Shown here: one piece after another, positions 35,863-48,664 of the stretch | Numbering within the stretch: position 1 is the first letter of the stretch | How the letters are laid out: each line of letters begins with the position of its first letter | NCBI GenBank assembly: GCA_034401795.1 | Contig: CM067366.1 | Coordinates: forward strand, 70,711,224 to 70,775,223 | DNA: 64,000 nucleotides | Direction: 5' to 3' | Origin: Chaetoderma sp. LZ-2023a | Lineage: Eukaryota > Mollusca > Caudofoveata > Chaetodermatida > Chaetodermatidae | Translations under genes and position numbers: made by a program | The notes under the pieces: generated by a model | Seen by the model: the letters and a program-made list of their open reading frames with translations, nothing else | What the model was told of the DNA's origin: nothing | The model's database searches: none

Positions 35863-35890
35863 CCCCTCTCTCTCTCCCACCCCCCCCCTT
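35539..35890 (+). repeat. (CTCA)n, (CT)n and poly-C microsatellite cluster, block 2
   Basis: About 40 CTCA units interrupted by (CT)n, then long (CT)n, a poly-C run near 35770 and further CT/CCCT. It is positionally equivalent to the clusters at 7641, 47450 and 54915. Long serine/leucine/histidine open frames across it are artefacts. Confidence 0.95.
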
Positions 35891-36391
35891 TATCTTTCTC
35901 TAACCTTTCTCGATATACGAATATATAATTGAAAATCTCAATGATCATTTGACGTAGCATAAAATTCATTCTTATTTCCATCGCTGTTTTGCTCGCCATA
36001 CCGTCCCGATCAATACATCACACACATTCCACTCTTGAGACGCCCATTGAGAAATACGAGACAGAGGCGTCTCGAGTCTGCGTGTAAGCGAGACAACAAT
36101 TCCTTCCTGGCCATGAAACATTTCTTTCTATCTGGCAGTCACCATGCAGAATCTCGGCCAGAAAGCGGGAATTCTATTTCCTGTAGATTTCACTGTCAGT
36201 TCACCTCCGTGCCTTGGTGGATTCTAAATGGCACACAAGTGATATATATATATATGAGATCCTTGTAATCATGGTGACTCGGACAGGATTACCGGCTGGA
36301 ATCGTCTGTTAAATAAAGGCAACATGATTTATAATCACTGGGGCTCTGAATTTCCAGAATCCCAATTGCAAATTAACTATAGATGTACGCT

Positions 36392-36480
36392 GCTGAATAT
36401 TTTAAAATTAATTTGAAGGAAAGCCATTACGGCCGTGGGCAGCAACACCTTCCAGTCACATTACTTTCAAAATATTCAGC
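36392..36480. repeat. Hairpin core, block 2
   Basis: GCTGAATATTTTAAAATTAA and TTACTTTCAAAATATTCAGC flank a loop with GGCCGTGGGCAGCAAC. In block 1 the equivalent site (near 8365) has only GCTGAATATGACA followed at once by the TGACGTCA minisatellite. Confidence 0.8.
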
Positions 36481-37240
36481 TCAGCATTTATGAAATTGTT
36501 AATGAGTTTAGTATTTGGCTTTTTGGATGCAAATGGTTAAACCACCGCCTTGAGAATAAGAATGGGTGGTTACGAAAGACAACCGGTCTATTAGCGTAGG
36601 CCAGTCACCATAAACAATGTCATGTGTGATCAGATAGCTGTGAGGAGAACTCGTCATTCTAACACATTATCTACATCGTGTGAACCCCATAATAACCTTA
36701 TCTCTGAAATCTGTTTCTCTGTACTATTTGTCGCATCCTCTAATCATATATCTTCTAATCTGATCATTAAATGCTAATAATAGCACAACGAAAGACATAG
36801 TATGGTAATGTTAATCTACTGCTAAAGGTCCTTGGAACTATCGGTATTCACGATGTAGAGCTTCGCGATATACCGATCTCACATCGCAACCCGTTTCAAT
36901 ATGGTGATGGTTTGCGTGATGTAAAGTTTATTAAGCATGTCATTGAGCCTGAGAACCAGGAGCGATCACGTTATATTCACCAGATTTCATGGTATAAACT
37001 ATGCTGCTAGAAAGTTATCAAAATTTTCATGAAAGGCATATGGTTCATTCTAGCCGGGTACTCGTGTGATATACATGTCAATAGAATGACGTTAATATGA
37101 TACCGGATGTAGTAGGCCGAGTTGGCTGTGAGTTTTACACCGCCATGTAATTTATATTTTGATACCGTAGCTGGGTTCTTTGATATTGTCTATGATATTC
37201 TAGCACTCACAGGACAATTGAGGGGCCGAGCTCTATCTAC

Positions 37241-37560
37241 GCGAGCTCATTTCTGTCTATGCAAGCCCATTTCTATCCATGCAACCCCATTTCTGTCTAT
37301 GCAAGTCGATGTCTCTCCAAGCAAGCCCATTTCTACCAATGTAAGCCCATTTCTATCTATGCAAGCCCATTTCCATATATAGAATCCAATTTCTATTTTT
37401 TCATGTCAATTCCTCTCTATGTAAGCCCATTTCTGTCTATGTAAGACCATTTATCTCTAAGCAAGCCCATTTCAAATCATGCTAGACCATTTCTCTTTAT
37501 CCAAGCCTGTTTCTATCTATGCAAGTCCATTCTCTATATGCCAGCCCATTTCTAGCTAAG
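37241..37560 (+). repeat. 20-bp tandem repeat, about 16 copies
   Basis: The consensus GCAAGCCCATTTCTATCTAT is repeated with an almost constant 20-bp period and moderate divergence; one copy is 19 bp. I found no counterpart in the other blocks. Two short open frames over it come from the repeat. Confidence 0.9.
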
Positions 37561-37660
37561 CACTCCTCATTTTGTATGCGCTTATGGATCGATTTAGCAC
37601 TTTGCCATCACCCCACCCACAATTCTCAGAATCACAATTTCAATGCAACTATACAGGTAA

Positions 37661-37745
37661 GCGGTGTGATATTGTGAAACTAATCAGACATTGAGATGAA
37701 CAGCTCCAAGTCAAATGAGTTTTGAAAAAATTCATCAGCACGCAA
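37661..37745. repeat. Hairpin core, degraded
   Basis: GCGGTGTGATATTGTGAAAC and GAGTTTTGAAAAAATTCATC keep the outline of the common palindrome, with CAGCTCCAAGTCAAAT in the right arm. It sits just before the TGACGTCA minisatellite of block 2. Confidence 0.55.
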
Positions 37746-37789
37746 AATAAGGGCATGCAAATCATATGCTTAGTCGGCCCTTTGCCACC

Positions 37790-38130
37790 TACATCACGTG
37801 CTTGTGACACATTTTGAATATGACATTGTGTTTTTGTGATGTCAGGTAATGAATGACACATTTTGAATATGACTTCAGGTGATTGAGACGTCAGATAATA
37901 AATTACACATTTTGAATATAACACCATGTGCTTGTGACGTCAGACAATGAATGGCACATTTTGAATATAACATCATGTGCATGAGACATCAGATATAGAA
38001 TGACGCATTTTTAATACGACATCATGTTTTTGTGATGCCAGATAACGAATGACTCATTTTGAATATGGCATCATGTGTTTGTGACGTCACATAATGAACG
38101 ACACATTTTGAACATGACATTATGAGCTAC
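37790..38130 (+). repeat. About 49-bp minisatellite carrying TGACGTCA-type sites, block 2
   Basis: About seven copies of the unit described at 8340, with variants GTGATGTCA, GAGACGTCA, GTGACGTCA, GAGACATCA and GTGATGCCA. The array precedes the conserved 38230 stretch, as in block 1. Confidence 0.85.
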
Positions 38131-40639
38131 ATGAGTGACAGTTATGATTCATCCATATTTATAGTCTAAAGCAGGTGTTATATATTCGTGGTTTTGTAGA
38201 ATACCTGTCTTAGAGAAATGGCATCTTCTGAATAAAGGTATCTCTCATCTGAGTTTGATTGACTACATTCTGTGTAATACCCGCTGATAAAATAATGATT
38301 AATGGCGATATAGCTTGGCATATCTGGATATTCATGACAGACGGAATCACATACATAACACATATTGTTACGAAAACCTGTTAAAAGACAGAATGGTTTA
38401 TTCACCATATTTTGGTGGCTTTGAAATTGACTTTCTGGAAATTCATCGAGGAAAGGGATAACAGACTCCTTCTATCAAATACTGTGCTAGCACTGCCGGA
38501 ATATAATGATGATTCCTTAACATATCAGACACATATTCTAATCCAGCAATCATTTTACATAAAGAAATTAACATTTATCATGTTTTATCATTGTATTTAA
38601 TGTTGCTTGAGAAGTAAATAGAACGAGGTACAAGGTTCGAATTCAAGACGATAAACGTGGACAAGTTTTCTCCTTCATCCTTACTTTAATGAAAGGTGCA
38701 TATTCACACCAACATGCTTGAGAAAAATAATACAATTGTACACTTTTAGAGACTTAAATCGTGTACCTAGATGCAATGAAACGAAAAAAATCTTAACCTA
38801 TGATGAGTTCATTCCAAACAAAGTAATATCATTTTCTAAGTTGTGAAATTGAATTAGAGACACGAATCCCTAATTCGAATTCACAATTAATAAAATTATA
38901 TTACTTCATACGCAGGGAAACCATAATATGTTTATGTTTATTTCATTTCATTACATATAGGTACACCATTTAAGCCTCTAATTGCATACACTTTTAACAA
39001 TTTTATTTTGGAGCATTTGGAGTGAATATGCACCTTTAAATTCTGTAGTTGTCGATGTTGTGTTAAACCCTTGAACTATATTGATTTATTTGTTATGCGA
39101 TGGGTGATTCCTTCAAATATTAAACAGGTGCGATTTAGTAAGCAACATGCTGCATTGTTCTGCAAACAATCATGTGTATGGGTTTTATCAAATGCGATTC
39201 TTTGTTTTATGTGTATATGTTACCGTGTCGGATAATGAAACCAACTTATTGTTGTCATATGAAAGGGACTGACAAAAACAACGTTCGAACAAAAACAGCG
39301 ACCGGCATAATATTCCTATATAGGTGATATTACAATGTCCAATTGATCTTTTCACAACTCTTCCATCTAAGTTACAAGAGAAAAGAAGATGAAGGAATTC
39401 TCTATACATATCTGCAAATAGAAGTGCACACCTTGAGCAATGTATAATGTATTCCCATTTGCTCTTTCCCAACGCTATGATATATATTCAAATAAACATC
39501 GTTTAATGCATCCATCACCCAAACAGCGCCATACGCTCAGACAAAGCGACGTAGAACTATAAAAGAATGCTACAGAAATAATCCAGTGATGTTACAATAA
39601 TGTTTGGTAAATATAATTCATCCGTATACAAATCTCACATCCGCATCACTTTTATATGCGTCAATCATCATTCATTCACGCATTATTTGCACAGAGGTGG
39701 TTTAGTTATGACATTTGGCGAGAAAGACCTGTGCAAATATCTTTGCGGATGATGTCATCAATCAGCCTGAATGACCTTCGGTGCAGTGTGTTTACTTCTA
39801 AATCACGTTTCCCAGCTTCAACTGATCACGATCTTGAATACTATTAATTATTAAGGAAGCGCAACGCAATTTATAGCCGCTTCATGGCCATGGCTCAGTA
39901 ATTGGAATTTATTATTGCCATGTGGAACTCCATATTTGGCTTGTTGCTTTGTGGATAATACATCCATAAGAGATGCCATTTTTGCTGCCAATCACAGCTA
40001 GGTCTACTCCAGAAATAACCTGACGCCACATACACATATAATAAATAAATAAATATACAGGTAGTTAACTAGCACAATGAACTCGGTTACGATTTGATAG
40101 AGCAAACATCGGCATGTTAGCAACAAAAAACTACAGTACACAAGACATCTCAGATTCCAGCACATGGCAATGAGGTAGTAGATGCAATAGACCTTGACTT
40201 GTTATAAACGTCCACCTTATCAAGCAACATTATGTGGCCAGTCAGTTTAGATAAATGTTCTGGGGTTACATAATGCTGGATGTTTCATTCAGATGGTCCA
40301 CTGAGCCAGTGTAACCACGCCCAGTCCCCTAACGCACGTAATTTAATCAATGTGGTCATATATGTCCCCTAGTGCTTACATTAACCCTTTCAACACGGAA
40401 CCCCCTGGAATGTATTTCTTTAATCAGACAAATGAGTTTGTGAATTTGTAACTGCGTACAATTGAAAGTCTGATTAATTTCAACATGGCCAGTTGACGAG
40501 GTAACCAATTGAGACATTGATCTGTCATTCTAATATATGCCATGCTAGTATTATACCTCACATCCCAGCTGACATCACAATCATAATGCCGTATTAACTG
40601 CGTCACGAAAATCGAAATGACGGTCACGATGTGTACAGA

Positions 40640-40870
40640 TTGTATATCTTTAATGAATTTATAATTTACTAAATATTCTGTTGATTTTTTTAAAGTAATT
40701 TGACTGGGAGCTGTTCTTGTCATATCACCTAGTCAAATAGGTTTCAAAATATTGAAAAAGTGTACCTGTATAGTTACCTTGAATTTTATATTCTTGGAAT
40801 TCAGGTTTCAAAGTTTCACATCGATTTCGACATACATACCACTTGGGCGGCGCCTAGCTAGTACTGTATC
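40640..40870 (-). mobile_element. Partial foldback MITE with hairpin core
   Basis: The TTTAATGAATTTATAATTTA arm is followed by a core at 40680-40760 (TGACTGGGAGCTGTT and CCTAGTCAAATAGGTTTCAA) and the GTACCTGTATAGTTACCTTG arm ending in GGGCGGCGCCTAGCTAG. The equivalent position in block 1 (11920-12135) has a shorter remnant. Confidence 0.6.
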
Positions 40871-42639
40871 CCTCTGTAGAGAAGACATATACTCTCAGGG
40901 CTCTTTATCATCCATTGGTTTGAAATTGTATAATGATAGCTGTTTCTAACCTATCCAGTGATAAGCGAACAGCAGATTAAAGCAACCATATGGTCGTAAG
41001 ATGATAGAAAGCGACAGTTGAAGAATGGAAAAGGAAAGGTAAAAAATAGTCCATCATAGTGTCGCCTTCTTATCAGGTCACACTCGAGCTACATTACTTA
41101 AAGTGTTATCGATATGTATCGAGGAAATGAAGGATGGTTTGATTTGATATGATTCATTATCCAGGGCATAAAGGAATGAGCATTACGTGATAATTACAGC
41201 ACAGTCAGTTGTCTTTCTTGGTAAACCCCGCCATATAGCTGTCGCTCTGAGGCTTCAGTATCGTGCGTCACGGTCACAAAAGCAACCCTTACCCAGAGAC
41301 AATCCTCCAGTGCCGTGTCTCATCCATCATTTCTCCGTGGAACTATTACAGTAATATAGGGAGGCCTCCGGCGCTATTTGAAGCAAGCATTGACGCATTA
41401 TGGTTGACAATGAGCTTTTATTGTAGGATCAGCCCTGGACATTAATCAGTGCTAGGTTGAGTTAATTAGTTAATTAATTTCAGTGTTGTAGTAGCGTATA
41501 CATGACAGAGACGGTAGTAGTGCGGGGTGGGCGTGCGGTGGCTTAGCAAGACAGTTTAGCATAAGCTTTGGTCATAGGCAGATTGGATTGACAAGATGGT
41601 GCTAACTACTCTGCAAGTCAGTAACATAGGCAGCAATAGCTCCCAGTCAAATTCCTTTCCAATTCTCCAGTATACTATTTCTGGTATTTGAGGCTCAAAA
41701 TTTTAACAATGTTCAGCCATGTTTGATTTAGATCAGTGAATAGCCTAGTACGCCAAATACGAGTTATTGCCAGCGAAGTGTAACCATGTATCAAGACCTT
41801 GGACATCTTCCACCGATGGACTATTGTTAGCCTTTGTCTACTATTTCTCAGTCGAATTCTAGTTTCCAGTTTCGAAAGTGTCTGTAAGTTCTACATATTT
41901 ATATGGCCAGTCACAGACACCGCCCCAAAATCCAAGCCCATATGGGTGCAGATCTGTGGGTGAGTTGATAGCTATATGGTTATTCAATACTCTGAATTTA
42001 TTTCCTGTGGAATCAGATGCTGGGAAATACAACATTTGTAACTGTCATGTATGTGGCAGGTTTCAAGATTCTGCTCTTAAACCGACTGGCTGTCTGACAA
42101 ACACTCAATTACGATGGCAGCAGCGTATGTCTTCCAATGAGACACACAGCACGGACGGGAGGATATTTGATACAATACAGCCTGGTTATTGCTACTTAGG
42201 ATTTTAGAGCGCAGAGGACATAGGCATCAACACAGACATTTGCTCGTTCACTCATACATTATACCTGTATTAACTTACGAATATAATCAACATGCTGATT
42301 TGTGCACACTTCATGGTCCTCTCTGACGTAGACCTTATGAAAAGCTCGCGGCAATTTATATATCATACACATATCAAAAATATATACAAGATGAAACATT
42401 CTATGTTGGTTAGGCAGCTAAACGGATTTCGTTGGAAAATACCAGGACTTCTGTCATCTTTCTTCTCCTGAAATGTGGTACGATCTCGCGAAATGCATGT
42501 GAAGAGGGCTCAGTCAATGAGGATAAAATTGGGAAATACATATGGTGTCAATGTTAAGCATTGCACATCTGTAGTTACATACAGAACAGCTCAGACATAA
42601 CTTAGGAATTACATGTTTTAGAAAAATATATAACATACT

Positions 42640-42721
42640 GTTGAATGTTTTGAATATAATTGGATTGGAAGACATTGCTGCAGCAATGTTGTCCAATTCA
42701 ATTATCTTCAGAATATTAAAT
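42640..42721. repeat. Hairpin core, variant type
   Basis: GTTGAATGTTTTGAATATAA and TTATCTTCAGAATATTAAAT with an inner stem GGAAGACATTGCTGCAGCAA; the centre is a CTGCAG palindrome. It is the variant form also seen at 2602 and 33232. Confidence 0.75.
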
Positions 42722-42956
42722 GGGAGATTTCTTACATTGTGCCAACTTCGAATGTCGTTTCCAATTATTGGTGATTCGTTATTGCAACATCAGTCAGTAT
42801 CTTATGTACACTGCTTTGTCTCATTTACAAGAAAATACCTCCTTGAGAACAAAGTGATTGAATCTCTGCCAGCTTAGCTACAGCCGCCGCATCTTACCAA
42901 TTGCAAATTATAGGATGGTGTAAGTGGAACTTTCAACATCACAGGTGCTAAACGAC

Positions 42957-43830
42957 TGTCAGCATTTGAGCAGAATGAGGTCCTGTCGCCAAATATTTTT
43001 CTGCAGAAGTGCACGCCAAATATGCTCCATTAAGGCAACTGCACTTCGTGGCAATATTTCAACATACTAACAAGCTTTCAACTGGCGGAACAAATGCTAT
43101 CGTAACTCACATGCATTGCAGATAATACTGCTCATATGGCAGATGAGGCTTACATAACACTCCACGCAAAGTACGAAATAACGCGTTGGTGTCCTGGGAA
43201 TATAGGTTCACCTTATATCCAGCCCTTGAAAACTGCAGTTACGGTGTCCACTTCCTCATGCGTGCTAACATTTATTTCTAAGCCACAATAAAAATAGGTT
43301 TTCACACTTTTTCTTGTGGAGGGTACCATTTTCACTGGGAATCCACTCTCAATTAAGCTGTCTACAAGAAGCAATGCTAACAACTCCTTAGTTTTATTGT
43401 TGGTGAGAAATCCTTTTGTATCCCCTTAATGAGGTCAGACTAATTACCGAAAACGACCGGAATGACCTAAACAGCAGCGAAATGATTTAGCATCCTTAAT
43501 GTGTGTTGCATTATAGAAGATGCGCATTTGTGGCCTTTGCTTTTCCTCTTCCACGTTCTCTTGTAGCTTCGTTCAATGGTTTACCTATGGTATAATTGTC
43601 AACTATGACGTGAACCCACTTGTAGCCATAGCCCCTACATTTTATAATCTGCACATAGGCTGAACCGTGTTCCATGCAAATAATAACGTTCTTAAATGAC
43701 CTAAGTTCCCGGGCAACTGCCATTCGAACTATTATGAGACAGAATTTTAATATCTGTACATGTAGTTCAGTCTCTAAGCATTTAATTGGACTCTCGGCAA
43801 CCTCGTTTTCAGCAGGAATCAAGAGAATTT
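42957..43830 (-). pseudogene. Decayed fragment of an uncharacterised, probably transposon-associated protein family
   Basis: The first open piece on the minus strand (43511-43822, 103 codons) contains VHVIVDNYTIGKPLNEATRE, which resembles the FDxY...SIKxxTRxRR signature I associate with a large uncharacterised family common in marine invertebrates. Further along the minus strand, in shifted frames, are THEEVDTVTAVF (like the family's HEEADT motif), SQDTNALFRTL (like SPDTDV) and LPRSAVALMEHIWRALLQKN (like LPPTxAALxxHIxRAxYQ). The order matches the family as I remember it, but frames change and stops intervene. There is no paralogous copy elsewhere in the window. Assignment rests on motif memory only and the function is unknown. 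Confidence 0.4.
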
Positions 43831-43839
43831 CTAGAAGAG

Positions 43840-44560
43840 TCCGTTACCCGTGAAAATATTGCACTTAGCTAGATTTGCCTTAACATGGTGAATAGATTCT
43901 TATTGGGGTAGTGAGGCATAACTTGAGTAGTGGTGCAGTCGTTCTCTGGTGCTATGATTTTGAGCATCTACATTTGGGCTAGGTACTCTGGAATTTGTCT
44001 GGCATAATCAAGTCGATCGGGAAGCATTACCACAGTAAGCATAGCGAAATCAGGTTTAGGACTTATTTAGGCCTATGTGGTGGCCATCGTGAAGTCAATT
44101 ACTTTTATAATGGCACAATCTAAATCATTGGACTGTAAAAGGATAATTGTAACCACTGGGACCGTGGTTATAACGTGGATAGTAGGCTAAATGAGATAAT
44201 GAGGAAAATTGGTCTGGCTGGCAGCTGTCCTGAGAACCAAGATGTCCGGCATTATATCGAACGTATAATGGCATTATCTTAGTTCTTGATCCCAAAAACC
44301 TAGGTATAGCCACTGGAATTGCGTCCATAGTTGGCTTAATAAGCGAGATATAGACAAAAATAGTTCAATGGTGGCAGCCATTGTAGAATCCAAGATGGCA
44401 GCCCTGACGGTTAATGAAAATAATGGCAAACAATTCTTTTTCATTCCTTGACTATTTTGAGCTGATTAAGCCTATTTGCCAAAAATCTAGCAACACATTT
44501 TTTTTCTGAACACAACCATATGGACTATTTCAACTCGGGTATCAATATATTCCATAGCAA
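43840..44560 (+). other. Unassigned single-copy stretch
   Basis: I find no counterpart in the other blocks, no open frame worth reporting and no recognisable repeat. It separates the pseudogene above from the start of block 3 and may belong to the same insertion. Confidence 0.4.
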
Positions 44561-44614
44561 TGAAAGCAATTGCATAGTTTAGTAATTCGATTCCGTAACG
44601 GAAGAATCAGCCAA

Positions 44615-44990
44615 TGGAAGAATCCGATCTGTCACTCAAATATAAGACGTCATTGTCAATCACGTCACATGTAGGCTAACGTCACAATATATAATGACGT
44701 ATGTAGCTCCGTAATACAGTTTGTGAAATCCATCACATGTGTACGAATTGTATATTTTAACCATTTATTAAACATTCTATTGAGTGTTTTGAAAATAAGT
44801 GTCCATAGGCAGCACAAGTACCAAGGAAAATTACTTTCAACATATTCAACAGCCTACCTGTATCCTGCTTATCTTGAAACTGGGATTCAGGACTTATAGA
44901 TTATAAATTGATTACAAGATACTGAAAAAGTGGGTGGAGTATGGCTACACAATTGTGGGACATAGCTAGAAATTGACCCGCCTATTCAGC
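44615..44990 (-). mobile_element. Foldback MITE, degraded, inserted in block 3
   Basis: It contains AAGACGTCATTGTCAATCAC and ATAATGACGT motifs, TTTATTAAACATTCTATTGA, a decayed core at 44778-44851 and a right arm with GTGGGTGGAGTATGG and CATAGCTAGAAATTG. Its flanks join the block-1 counterpart near 3410, where no element is present. Confidence 0.6.
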
Positions 44991-47449
44991 AGTATAATTG
45001 ATAGAATAATGCTTGAAGGTTTTACTCAATAGCTTGTGAAGTTCCTAATAATATACATCTTACTAGTTAATTGCAGATTATTTAGTCTTCAATAGCAAGA
45101 TATTACGGAACCTTTTTAAAATCTTGTAAATTATCTCTTTGTAGCATTCATTCTACATTCTATATATCTTCACAAATCCAACCCAATATTTAATCAATAT
45201 TGCAATTTGTAAACCTATGTTTATTTAGTAATACAGTATGTAGTGGGATATATAACAGGATTTCGGGTTAGTAAATGCAACCTTTTCTGACCAGGGCTAC
45301 TATATAAATATATCCGATAATGTTATTTCAGAAACAATTTGATTCAGATATTTCATTCTTTTATCTGTTAATGAATTCCAGTCATTGTTTAGCATCGTAG
45401 CACATAAGGAGATTAACCATTTTACTCTAGAATGTCGGTAATTACGCTGCCAAGAAACAAAGCATGTTAGCTGTCAATCCGAAATCATCGGCAAAGTCAT
45501 AGCGAATGTGTCATCTCCTTGATTAGATAACATGGAGCAGGTTACCGGGCCAATACTGAACAAATACAGGGTTGTATTGGCTAGGTATTGTCCCAGTAAT
45601 GGATCAGAAACACGCGTTATTAGGGCTGTGGCGGGTATATGGTCAAAATCTTTATGGAAATCTTGGAATTATTAAATTTATTATTGATAGTCATGTCTTC
45701 ATTATCTATGTCCAGTTACAAGTTTGCAGATTATTTAATTAGACGTTGTGAAATACTGTCAGCTCATCCGTCGTTGTTCTGAATAGATTTAAATGACACG
45801 ATTTTGACCAAGGTGTGAGAAATCCATAATTATTTTATCAGAAAACCTCTGTCAGCAACACCTGTGTGTACATTACGTCTTTTATCAAAAAGGAATACTC
45901 TTGCAAATGAGAATAGGATACTTACTTGATGAATATGTAACGGACTTTTTAAATCGATTTAGAAATAAATGATATTTTCCAAGTTTTATTCAATGTTTGG
46001 TCCAGGTTTCCCTATTGATCTATGGGATATGTAATTAGTTTGTACGCAAACGCAGCCTATTGCTTTCACTTCAGACCTTTATTATTCTTTTTATTTTTTA
46101 TATTCTCTGTAACACGTTTAGCCTGTATCCTCTATTCCAGTTTTGATCCGACAGACACCAAACTAGGAGAACTCGTAGTACTCCTCAAGATTTGGTTTAT
46201 GCCTAGTTTTATCTTGAGTGCATCAGATGGTTTTCGAGCGGTTTCCTTTTCCTTTCCCAAAAGTCATCTTAGCAAATATATGTGAATTTATGGTATGGAA
46301 TTTCGAACTGTTAATATGCGTACAATTTTCAGGGGGTCATCACCATACTTGGATAAAATGTCACGCTTGCTGTCCTGAATGTAGCTGGTGATTGCATACT
46401 CAACTGTCAAATGTTAGCATCATTGCTTGTGGGGTTAAATATGGTAGTTTTCGATTACGTAGAAATTAACTCCCTTTTTCAGTGAAGCTTCATGACCAGA
46501 TTAGATGATATACGATAGCATTTCTTGTGGGTCCATGTATACAAGTAAACTCCCGTTCACAAGAACATTTGAAAACAATAGGTATTTGTTCAAAATCGCA
46601 GCCAAATGTGCTTTGGCCAATCGACTTAAAACTTCGTGAGCCTCTAAATCTGAGATGGACCTAAAATGGTCTCAATGTCTTATAGGATCTATCCAACAGT
46701 TTTCAAGAATTCTGAGTTTACGTTCTGAATGTGACCCGATGGAAATGTATCTCTTTGATATGTGAACCACAGTTTCCATCAAGGTCTTTATCCGAATAAT
46801 TTTAAACGTGGTAATTTTCTAGCATATTGTGTGCTTCTTGGACCACCGTTTTCTGTACTTAACTACCATAGGTCATGATTTTTATCAGTATAGAGTGCGC
46901 TTAGAGGGTTTGTATAGTGGCGTATTCTATGAACATTGTAGATGTTGGCAACGAGTACAGCACATTTCAACGCTTTGTGCGTAGAGGTGACAATTGGGCT
47001 GAGTTGCGCATAGTACACAATACGTCGTTGGAGATTATAGTAGCCAGCCAGCGATGTTGTGTTATGGTACGAAGGTGCCCGTTATCTAGCTTATTCAGCA
47101 GCTTACCTGTGTATGTACTTGGTTTGTTCACATGAAAGACCTACCATTGTCATCAAAACCCACCACTGTTGCCATAAAACACAGGTCTAAGCTTTCGTGG
47201 GCTGGGTTTGAGCATATTTTATCTTCACGTCGCTAAATATACACCCCTCCCCAAATGTCAATATATCATGCTCTGATACTGGCTGTATCTGCCTCAATAA
47301 TGGCTAGAAAACATGCAACAGATATTTAATCAATAAATGTATTCTTTATATTTTAGATCACAAAGAGAACTCATCTTTGTACACGACCATGGATGAAAGG
47401 CATAACAGAATGGTCGGATATTCATCCAAGTTCTTTATATGTATACGAA

Positions 47450-47557
47450 TTTCTCTCTCCCTAGCGCTGTACCTTTCTCACTTTCTCCTTTTCTACTTCT
47501 TCGTTCTATGTTTTCTCTCCCCATCCCCTCCCTCCCTCTCCTTCTCTTTCTCTCTCC

Positions 47558-47608
<51 letters not shown>

Positions 47609-47621
47609 GCTCTCTCAATCA

Positions 47622-47667
<46 letters not shown>

Positions 47668-47725
47668 CTCTTTCTCGCCTTCTCTATCTCTCTCTACCGC
47701 GCGCGCGCGCGCGCGTGCGTGCGCT
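47450..47725 (+). repeat. (CT)n and (GC)n microsatellite cluster, block 3
   Basis: Long (CT)n tracts from 47557 to 47690, followed by a GCGC run at 47699-47722 that continues as GTGC. It is positionally equivalent to the clusters at 7641, 35539 and 54915. Confidence 0.95.
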
Positions 47726-48249
47726 TTCTATCTATACACCTCTACAATTGTATCGCTCTATATAGGATTTAATTGCTAATGATCATTTGGAGATAAAAAC
47801 AAATTCCTCCCTATTTCGTTCTCTGCACAGCTCGCCATACCGTACCGACCTAAGCATATTACATATATTCCTCTCTTGAGATTTACATTGAGATAGAGGA
47901 GACCTGGGCGTCCACCGTCTGCGCGGTAGCGAGACAACAATTGATTCCCGGCCATGAAACATTGCCTTCTATCTGACAATCACCATGCAGATTCTCATCC
48001 ATGAAACGGAAATTCCATTTCCTGTCGATTTCACGGTCAGTTCAGCTTCATCCATTGGTGGATTCTAAATGACACACTAGTGATGTATATGAAATCCACG
48101 AATTCACAGTGCCTGGCACATAATTACAGCCTGGAATCGTCTGCCAAATAACGGTTACATAATCCTTAAACATCTGCACACTGACGTCACCGTAGCCATA
48201 CGGATAACCTGTGGGATTTTTTGAAACTAATTTGACAGGATTAATAATC

Positions 48250-48338
48250 TGCTGAATATTTTGCAACTATTTTGGTAAGAACATCTTACTGTCATAGACA
48301 GCAACAGCATCCAGTAAAACTAGTTTCAAAATATTCAA
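48250..48338. repeat. Hairpin core, block 3
   Basis: GCTGAATATTTTGCAACTAT and CTAGTTTCAAAATATTCAAC, with CATAGACAGCAACAGCATCC in the right arm. A second left half-arm (TTTTTTGAAACTAATTTGAC) lies just upstream at 48216, which suggests nested or duplicated cores. It sits in the same place as 36392 in block 2. Confidence 0.8.
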
Positions 48339-48664
48339 CATCATATTTAGTAAATTGTAAACGAGTTTTAAATTTGCCTTTAGTGCTCAAAGGGTTAGCG
48401 ACATCATTGTAAGTATAAGAAAAGACTGCGATTAGGTATATTAGTACAGGTCAGTCGTTATATAAAATACAACGTATTGCCAGACCACTGTGGTTAGGTA
48501 TATTTTTGCAAGTCAGTTGCAATATAAAATAGCAGGCGTTGCTGGAAGAACCACCGTCTAACACGGTTATCTCTGGAATATGTTTGACTGTTTTATTTTT
48601 TAATTTCACCTCATGGCAATGCCATTAAAATGATGATAGATACGCAATGAAAGATCTATCACAG

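Larger units (their letters stand above)
31640..42900 (+). repeat. Paralogous block 2
   Basis: The second copy of the large duplication begins right after the array with TAAAATAGAATGATTGCC (as at about 830) and runs through all the landmarks of block 1 in order. It lacks the counterparts of about 2820-3850 and of the 150-bp repeats at 8690-9830, and it carries its own 20-bp tandem repeat at 37241. It ends near the hairpin at 42640-42721. Intervals not listed separately hold AT-rich paralogous DNA with no gene I recognise. Confidence 0.8.

Noticed and set aside
35294-35932. 212-codon Ser/Leu/His-rich open frame, and its second-frame shadow
   Set aside because: It is a translation of CTCA/CT microsatellites; two frames are open at once for the same reason.
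37122-37444. Two overlapping open frames reading PISI/CKPIS repeats
   Set aside because: They are a by-product of the 20-bp tandem repeat. The period is not a multiple of three, so the frame rotates and no protein repeat is maintained.
47377-47772. 131-codon Ser/Leu-rich open frame
   Set aside because: It is a CT microsatellite translation that ends in a GC-repeat arginine/alanine run.
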